A stretch of 36,564 bases of DNA. Origin: RGDT01 sp964630925 (GTDB taxonomy: Bacteria > Planctomycetota > Planctomycetia > Gemmatales > Gemmataceae). The notes under the pieces are model-generated. The model was not told where the DNA came from. It made no database searches and was given only the letters and a program-made list of their open reading frames with translations. Made by a program: the position numbers and the translations under genes. This document shows, piece by piece, positions 31,915-36,564 of this stretch (positions within the stretch are counted from its first letter, which is position 1; each line of letters begins with the position of its first letter). Where the stretch lies: positions 1-36,564 of the forward strand of contig CAZVZK010000099.1 in NCBI GenBank assembly GCA_964630925.1. The letters are read 5' to 3'.

Positions 31915-32990
31915 GACGCCTCCGCTGCGCCGTCCTGAGTGCCGTCAAACACGATTACGTCGCCCGTGGCATGGCGTCGCACCCGGCGTTCGTGCTGGCC
32001 GTCATCGCCGACGACCCCGGCGTCCCAGACTGGGCGCACGAGCGCAACCAGCAATTCGCCGACGCCTTCGGCATCCCCTACGTCCGCGATGTCGAGCAGG
32101 CGCTGCGGACGCACGATGTCCAGGTCGCCATCGTCAGCCCGGAGGCGGAGCGGCACTGCGACCATAGCATGCGGGCGGCCCGCGCCGGGCTGCACATCGT
32201 TCAGGACAAGCCGCTCGCCACCCTCCGCATCGATGCGGACCGTTTGTTGGAGGAGGTCGAGAGGGCCGGCGTGCGCTTCCTGATGTGGAACCGCAACGCC
32301 CTCCCTGCGGTGCGCCACGCCCACGCCTACGTCGCCTCGATCGGCAGGGTGGTGGCGGCGCACGCGGACTTCTACTTCGCCAAGGACGCGGGCCCGAAGA
32401 TCGGCTCGCGCCCGGCGGGCTACCCGCCGCTCGACTGGCACGCCCACCAGATCGCCGCCCACATCGACGGGTCCGACGGCGGGCTGGGCCGCACGCCGAT
32501 GGGAGAGCTGGCCATCGAGGCGATCTACCCGCTGGCGTACCTCCACCTCCTCACCGGCGGCGCGGCGGTGCGCCGCGTCTTCGCCCGGGCCACGGCCCAC
32601 TTCCACCAGCTTTACGCCGACAATGGGGTCGAGGACCTCGCCTCCGTCAGCCTGGAGATGGACGGCGTCCTCAGCAGCGTGTGCGTCGGACGCATCGGCG
32701 CCGCCAGCCATCCGAGCGGCGGGGAGATCCGCATCCACGTCGTCGGGACGGATGGGGCGCTGGTGATCGATGAATCGTCCCCCGGCGTCGGGCTGTGTTA
32801 CAGGGGCCAGCCGCCGCGCCGCCGCCGCGTCGCCAACGACAACGACTTCCGCCTGGCGGATGGATTCCTGCGGGCCGTCGAGGAGAAAACCGAGACGACG
32901 CTCGGCATCCGGGCGAGCCACGCCATCTACCGCACGGTGGAGGCCGCCCTGCGTTCGGCGGCGGAGGGCAGGGCGGTGGACGTTACCTGA
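31911..32990 (+). CDS. Gfo/Idh/MocA family oxidoreductase
   Basis: A 359-residue NAD(P)-dependent oxidoreductase. The N-terminal Rossmann part has RRLRCAVLSAVKHDYVARGMASHP in place of the usual GxGxxG, then DVQVAIVSPEAERHCDHSMRAARAGLHIVQDKPLA, where QDKP replaces the usual EKP motif and keeps its Lys. The C-terminal half (DWHAHQIAAHIDGSDGG, AIEAIYPLAYLHLLTGG) is the substrate-binding sheet. It overlaps the preceding gene by four bases and is followed, after 14 bases, by an aldolase and an MFS transporter, so it probably oxidises a sugar or sugar acid that the operon takes up. The lost glycine motif may alter cofactor binding. Confidence 0.83.
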   Translation: MRRLRCAVLSAVKHDYVARGMASHPAFVLAVIADDPGVPDWAHERNQQFADAFGIPYVRDVEQALRTHDVQVAIVSPEAERHCDHSMRAARAGLHIVQDKPLATLRIDADRLLEEVERAGVRFLMWNRNALPAVRHAHAYVASIGRVVAAHADFYFAKDAGPKIGSRPAGYPPLDWHAHQIAAHIDGSDGGLGRTPMGELAIEAIYPLAYLHLLTGGAAVRRVFARATAHFHQLYADNGVEDLASVSLEMDGVLSSVCVGRIGAASHPSGGEIRIHVVGTDGALVIDESSPGVGLCYRGQPPRRRRVANDNDFRLADGFLRAVEEKTETTLGIRASHAIYRTVEAALRSAAEGRAVDVT

Positions 32991-33004
32991 GAGGGAGGCC
33001 CAGC

Positions 33005-33787
33005 ATGACCGGACGCGAGATCATCGAGGCGCTGCACGGCGGGCGCCGCGTGTTCGCCTCCGCCGTCGTCGGCGTCTCCCCGCAGTGGCCGACGCTGGCC
33101 GCCGGCCTCGGCCTCGACTTCGTGTTCGTCGATACCGAGCACATCCCGCTCGGGCGCGAGCGCCTCGCCCACCTGTGCCAGACCTACGCCGCCCTCGGCC
33201 TGCCGCCCGTCGTGCGCATCCCGTGCAACGACCCGTTCGAGGCGTGCAAGGCCCTCGACGCCGGCGCCGGCGGCATCATCGGCCCCTACGTCGAGACCGC
33301 CGAGCAGGTCCGCGGCCTCGTCGGCGCCGTCAAGTGGCGTCCGCTCAAGGGCCGGCGATTGCAGGAGGCCCTGCGCGACCCGGCCACGCTGGAGCCCGAG
33401 CTGCGCGAGTACCTGGAGAAGCGCAACGGCGACAAGGTCCTGATTGTGAACATCGAGAGTGTGCCGGCCATCGAGGCTCTCGACGACATCTGCTCGGTGC
33501 CGGGGCTGGACGCCGTCCTGATCGGGCCGCACGACCTGTCGTGCAGCCTGGGCATCCCGGAGCGGTACGACCACCCGAGGTTCGACGAGGCGGTGCGGAC
33601 GATCTTCCGCGTCGCGCGGTCGCGGGGCGTGGGCGCCGGCATTCACTTCTGGCTGGGGCTGGATCAGGAGATCGCCTGGGCGAAGGCGGGCGGCAATCTG
33701 GTCATGCACTCCTCCGACCTGGCCGCCTTCACACGCACCCTGAAGGCCGAGATCGCCCACCTCCGCGGCGCCCTGGAGGGCACATGA
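33005..33787 (+). CDS. HpcH/HpaI aldolase family protein
   Basis: A 260-residue metal-dependent aldolase. Conserved parts: DTEH with His46, VVRIP with Arg71, metal ligands Glu151 (IVNIES) and Asp177 (IGPHDLSCSLG). The layout matches 2-keto-3-deoxy acid aldolases. The start follows GAGAGGGAGG at good spacing. It lies between the oxidoreductase and the MFS transporter (ATGA overlap with the latter), which supports a role in breaking down the imported compound to pyruvate or a related ketoacid. The other aldolase of the window (24334-25107) shares the active site but little else, so the two probably have different substrates. Confidence 0.88.
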   Translation: MTGREIIEALHGGRRVFASAVVGVSPQWPTLAAGLGLDFVFVDTEHIPLGRERLAHLCQTYAALGLPPVVRIPCNDPFEACKALDAGAGGIIGPYVETAEQVRGLVGAVKWRPLKGRRLQEALRDPATLEPELREYLEKRNGDKVLIVNIESVPAIEALDDICSVPGLDAVLIGPHDLSCSLGIPERYDHPRFDEAVRTIFRVARSRGVGAGIHFWLGLDQEIAWAKAGGNLVMHSSDLAAFTRTLKAEIAHLRGALEGT

Positions 33788-35172
33788 CCCTGACGCCGGC
33801 GGGACGCGTGCTGGTGTTCGCGGCGGCGTTCGCCGGGTGGTTCTGCGCCGGGACGCACCTCGCCGTCACGTCGCTGTCGATGCAGCCGGCCGCCATCGAC
33901 CTCCTCGGGCGGAGCGGCGCCATCGACTCCGTCCGTTATCAGGCGGCGGCGCGGGCGAAGGACGACAGCGACGGCCACAAGGCGGAGAAGGCGCTGGTCG
34001 CGCGGTGGTTCGCGTGGTATCAGTGCGCCTTCCTGTTCGGGGCCGCCGCCGGCGGGTGGGCGTTCGGCACACTCGGCGACCGCTTCGGGCGCGTCACCGG
34101 CGTCGGCGCGAGCATCCTGACTTACTCCCTCCTGGCCGGCGCGGCGGCGTTCGCGCAATCGCCGTGGCAGCTCCTCGTCCTGTGGTTCCTCGCCTGCACC
34201 GGGGTGGGCGGCATGTGGCCCAACGGCGTGGCGCTGGTGGCCGAGGCGTGGGCGGACCTGTCGCGCCCCCTGGTGGCGGGGCTACTGGGGATGTCGGCCA
34301 ACATCGCCATCTTCGCCTTCGCCAGCCTCGCCGCCAACGTCCCCATCACCCCGGAGTCGTGGCGCTGGGTGATGATCCCGGCGTCCGCGCCGGCGATCCT
34401 CGGCGTCCTCGTCCTGATCGCCGTGCCGGAGTCGCCGCTGTGGCTGGCGGCACGCGACGCCCCTGCGGTGGAGGCGCCCCACGTCTTCCGCCTGCCGCTG
34501 TTGCCGGTGACGCTTTTGGGGATCGTGCTGGCGACGGTGCCGATGATCGGCGCGTGGGGCAGCGCCAACTGGATGGTCCCGTGGGCCGCCGAGGCCGGGG
34601 CGTCGGCGGACCCGCCCGACCCCTACCTGAAGGCGCACGTCCAGCAGGCGCGGGCGCTGACGGGCATCGTCGGCAGCCTGCTGGGCGGGTGGATCGCCGC
34701 GCGGGCTGGCCGCCGGCTGAGCTACTCGCTGGTGAGCCTGGCGGCGCTGTTCTGCGCCCAGTGGGCGTTCTGGCGTCAGACGCCGCTGACGCCGGGTTTC
34801 CTGCTGTGGGTGTCGGCGCTGGGGTTCTTCAGCGGGATCTACTTCGGCTGGCTGCCGCTGTTCCTGCCGGAGCTATTCCCGACGAGCGCCCGCTCGACGG
34901 GGGCGGGGGTGGGTTTCAACTTCGGACGCATCCTGACGGCGGGCACGATCGCGCTGACGGGCGTGTTGATGACGCTGTTCGGCGGCGACTACGCCCGCAT
35001 CGGCCGCGTGACGAGTCTGGTCTTCGTGGTGGGCATCGTGGCGGTGTGGCTGGCGCCGGACACGACACGTCGCCGGCTGGATGAGGGCGCGTCCGAGACG
35101 GGGGCGCCGGGGCCGGACGAGGGCATCCAACGGGCCGAGGACGCTGGGCGGATACTAGGCCAGAGAGCCTGA
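33784..35172 (+). CDS. MFS transporter
   Basis: A 462-residue major facilitator with about 12 helices. The loop-2/3 motif is GTLGDRFGRVTGVGAS, and PESPLWLAARD is the motif after helix 6 of the sugar/metabolite:H+ group; GFFSGIYFGWLPLFLPELFPTSARSTGAGVGFNFGRI is the matching segment in the second half, again typical of the metabolite:H+ and SV2-like members. The loop between helices 1 and 2 is unusually long (about 30-75) and charged. It overlaps the aldolase by four bases and is the last gene of the operon, so it is the likely importer of its substrate. The C-terminal 25 residues are a charged cytoplasmic tail. Confidence 0.88.
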   Translation: MTLTPAGRVLVFAAAFAGWFCAGTHLAVTSLSMQPAAIDLLGRSGAIDSVRYQAAARAKDDSDGHKAEKALVARWFAWYQCAFLFGAAAGGWAFGTLGDRFGRVTGVGASILTYSLLAGAAAFAQSPWQLLVLWFLACTGVGGMWPNGVALVAEAWADLSRPLVAGLLGMSANIAIFAFASLAANVPITPESWRWVMIPASAPAILGVLVLIAVPESPLWLAARDAPAVEAPHVFRLPLLPVTLLGIVLATVPMIGAWGSANWMVPWAAEAGASADPPDPYLKAHVQQARALTGIVGSLLGGWIAARAGRRLSYSLVSLAALFCAQWAFWRQTPLTPGFLLWVSALGFFSGIYFGWLPLFLPELFPTSARSTGAGVGFNFGRILTAGTIALTGVLMTLFGGDYARIGRVTSLVFVVGIVAVWLAPDTTRRRLDEGASETGAPGPDEGIQRAEDAGRILGQRA

Positions 35173-35188
35173 TGGGGGAGGGTGCCCG

Positions 35189-35491
35189 GTGGAGCGATTC
35201 CAACGACGGGATGCGATGACGTGGTCGCCCATCGAGGTCCAGGTGTTCCCGGTGGATTTGGGTGGTGATCGGTGGGACGACCAAGCCGTTGTCCGGCTCC
35301 TGTTCGCTGACGGCCGCCGGTATGAGGCGAGATTCTGCCGTGGCTATCGAGAACAGGGCGGGCACTGGTGGGAGGAGCCGGGGATGGTGCTCGTCCAGGA
35401 TCTGACGGTTGAACTGATCATGAACGCTGTCGATGACATCCTGCTGCGAGGCGCGGCCGAGGCGGCGTTCGAGCCGATCTTCGAGGTGTAG
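35189..35491 (+). CDS. Small hypothetical protein
   Basis: A 100-residue protein, GTG start at 35189 behind GGGAGGGTG (an in-frame ATG at 35216 is the alternative). It is soluble, with a beta-like start (PIEVQVFPVDLGGDRW, then AVVRLLFADGRRYEARFC) and a helical end (VQDLTVELIMNAVDDILLRGAAEAAF). I do not recognise the family. It begins 16 bases after the MFS gene, so it may be co-transcribed with the operon without necessarily belonging to it. Confidence 0.65.
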   Translation: MERFQRRDAMTWSPIEVQVFPVDLGGDRWDDQAVVRLLFADGRRYEARFCRGYREQGGHWWEEPGMVLVQDLTVELIMNAVDDILLRGAAEAAFEPIFEV

Positions 35492-35590
35492 ATGGGGGAC
35501 GGAATTCCGTTGCGGCTGGGCGGGCAGGCGGGTACGTTGCCGGTAGGGATCTACCGATCCACTCAAAGCGGCCGCAGCAAAGGGGGAGTG

Positions 35591-36187
35591 ATGGGCCGAC
35601 GCTGGCGCGTTCTACTCGCCCTGGCCGCCAGCGCGTTCCTGGCCTGGTGCCTCATTTGGTTAGGCGTCCGATACCTATCGTGGCGGGAACACCCTGACCG
35701 CACGACCGGCGTCGCGATCACCCTTGGCCCGGAGCGTCAGGTCATCCTCGCCGGCGAGATGCCGGATCTGGTCGCCACCCTCCGAAACGACGGCGCCGCG
35801 GATGTCGTCCTGGTCGAGCCGGGCGATGGCAGCAGGGAAGGTTGGCGGACGCCGTTGATCGAGTGGTCCGGGATACCCGGTTGGCCCTCGACGGGTCGAT
35901 GTGGAAACATCAACTCCCTGAAGGCGGATGAAGTGTTCCCACTGAAGGTGGGAGAGACGAGGCGGCTCCGGGGCTGGTTCTCACCAATCCTGTTCCTGCC
36001 CGGCACGTACCGCATCGCCGTCCGATACACCAATTCACCGAAGATGGCGAGGCGCGGCCTTCCATTGGACGAAGACGATCCCGGTGCCCGAGAGGCCCTG
36101 CGAGACAGCACGCCGGTGACCACGGTGAGTAACGAGGTCGAGGTGGTCGTCCTCGCGGCCCCGAAGCGGCCGGCCCTCATTCCGTAG
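35591..36187 (+). CDS. Hypothetical membrane-anchored protein
   Basis: A 198-residue protein with an N-terminal membrane segment (about 6-25: RVLLALAASAFLAWCLIWLGV) and a beta-rich outer part (GVAITLGPERQVILAGEMPDLVATLRNDGAADVVLVEPGDGS, LRGWFSPILFLPGTYRIAVRYTNSP), which resembles an immunoglobulin-like sandwich, similar to domains that occur in other planctomycete exported proteins. No family is named. The ATG at 35591 follows GGGGGAG; the frame is open back to 35492. Its last 11 bases overlap the end of the ExbD remnant on the other strand. Confidence 0.68.
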   Translation: MGRRWRVLLALAASAFLAWCLIWLGVRYLSWREHPDRTTGVAITLGPERQVILAGEMPDLVATLRNDGAADVVLVEPGDGSREGWRTPLIEWSGIPGWPSTGRCGNINSLKADEVFPLKVGETRRLRGWFSPILFLPGTYRIAVRYTNSPKMARRGLPLDEDDPGAREALRDSTPVTTVSNEVEVVVLAAPKRPALIP

Positions 36188-36461
36188 GCGTCACGAACGT
36201 GATCTTGGTGAACCCCACGGCGCGGCAGGCGTCCATCACCTCGATGAGGTGCCGCACCCCGAGCCTGCCATCGCCCTGGAGGCGCAGCGCCTCGCGGTCC
36301 TCCAGTTCCCCCCGCGCCGCCGTGAGGACCTTCTTCAGCCCGGGAATCCCCTCGACGAGTTGTTCCTTTCCCTCCAGATCCCGTACCGTGATGGCGCTGA
36401 CGTTCCCATCGACGACCGCCCGGACGCCCACCGTCAGCGACGCCGGGATCCTGGTGGAGGC
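36177..36461 (-). pseudogene. ExbD/TolR-like remnant lacking the membrane anchor
   Basis: The last part of an ExbD-type biopolymer transport protein: VRAVVDGNVSAITVRDLEGKEQLVEGIPGLKKVL, then ALRLQGDGRLGVRHLIEVMDACRAVGFTKITFVTP, the conserved periplasmic end of ExbD/TolR. The N-terminal membrane helix that ExbD needs is missing: the frame meets a stop (TAG, plus 36462-36464) 11 codons before the first possible start, GTG at 36431. That same stop codon ends an apparent transposase frame to the right, so an insertion probably removed the front of the gene. It could still be translated from GTG 36431 as an 84-residue protein, but without an anchor it is unlikely to work. No exbB or tonB is nearby. 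Confidence 0.65.
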
Positions 36462-36563
36462 CTACTTGGGCGAGCAAGGTTTGGCGGGGTAGGTGAGCCA
36501 CTCGCGCAATGACCAGACGTGGTCCGCCAGCCCCGCCGCCATCGCCGGCGTCCTCGGCCTCCA
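36462..36563 (-). mobile_element. C-terminal end of a probable transposase (partial, runs off the window)
   Basis: The minus-strand frame from the window edge to the TAG at 36462-36464 reads WRPRTPAMAAG, then LADHVWSLREWLTYPA, then KPCSPK. The RTPAMAAGLxDHxWSLxExL pattern is the closing segment of transposases (IS1-like and related groups) that I recall as frequent in planctomycetes and cyanobacteria. Only 33 residues are visible, so the family is not certain. The stop is immediately followed, in the same frame, by the ExbD remnant. Confidence 0.5.
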
Positions 36564-36564
36564 G

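Noticed and set aside
32770..33783. A plus-strand frame extending the MFS gene about 1 kb upstream, giving an 800-residue protein
   Set aside because: The upstream part is Arg/Pro-rich and overlaps the intact Gfo/Idh and aldolase genes in another frame. The MFS protein starts at ATG 33784 inside the aldolase stop.

Overview
The window is very GC-rich and tightly packed, and its gene content points to a planctomycete, most likely from the Gemmatales/Isosphaerales group. The pointers are families that are abundant in that phylum: a TIGR03067-type secreted protein, a giant propeller/HEAT/cytochrome protein of the PVC type with a CxxCH haem site, a DUF1573 protein, a secreted TPR-CHAT protein, an FHA-ABCG transporter fusion, a DUF5681-like protein and a decayed TIGR02996 gene. 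The assignment is inferred from protein families only; no rRNA or tRNA gene is visible.

Layout. 1-5.0 kb: a secreted TIGR03067 protein; a PhnB-like VOC protein followed by a strong hairpin; a MerA-like flavoprotein; and, divergent from it, a PstS-like lipoprotein closely followed by a CobW/COG0523 GTPase. 5.0-9.2 kb: a ComF-type phosphoribosyltransferase, a DUF1573 protein, a long imperfect inverted repeat between convergent genes, an ECF sigma factor with a small upstream gene, and a translationally coupled pair (a possible ribbon-helix-helix protein plus an HNH nuclease). 9.2-17.6 kb, minus strand: an esterase coupled to the 1096-residue cytochrome protein, then a TPR-CHAT protein with 11 kinesin-light-chain-type repeats. 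17.6-22.8 kb: a 55-bp tandem repeat, a DUF5681-like protein, a perfect 13-bp hairpin, an ABC-2 permease with no ATPase, a methyltransferase with an unusual N-terminal domain, and a histidine-rich metal-binding protein.

22.9-25.9 kb, minus strand: an operon of HpcH/HpaI aldolase, methyltransferase and MBL-fold hydrolase; a perfect 17-bp palindrome; and a second PhnB-like protein. 25.9-27.1 kb is a decayed TIGR02996 gene. 27.1-31.1 kb, minus strand: an FHA-ABCG transporter, then separate phosphopantothenoylcysteine decarboxylase-like and phosphopantothenate-cysteine ligase-like genes of coenzyme A synthesis. 31.2-35.2 kb, plus strand: a four-gene catabolic-looking operon (dehydrogenase-like partial protein, Gfo/Idh/MocA oxidoreductase, second HpcH/HpaI aldolase, MFS transporter). 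The right end has two hypothetical proteins, an ExbD remnant without its membrane anchor, and the C-terminus of what looks like a transposase.

The clearest functional units are the 31.2-35.2 kb operon (uptake, oxidation and retro-aldol cleavage of a sugar acid or related compound), the CoaC/CoaB pair, and the cytochrome-esterase pair. I found no CRISPR array, complete insertion sequence or obvious defence island. The least explained items are the adenylyltransferase-like/methyltransferase fusion, the small protein/HNH pair, the histidine-rich protein with a duplicated 30-residue module behind a possible operator, and the dehydrogenase-like protein that opens the catabolic operon.
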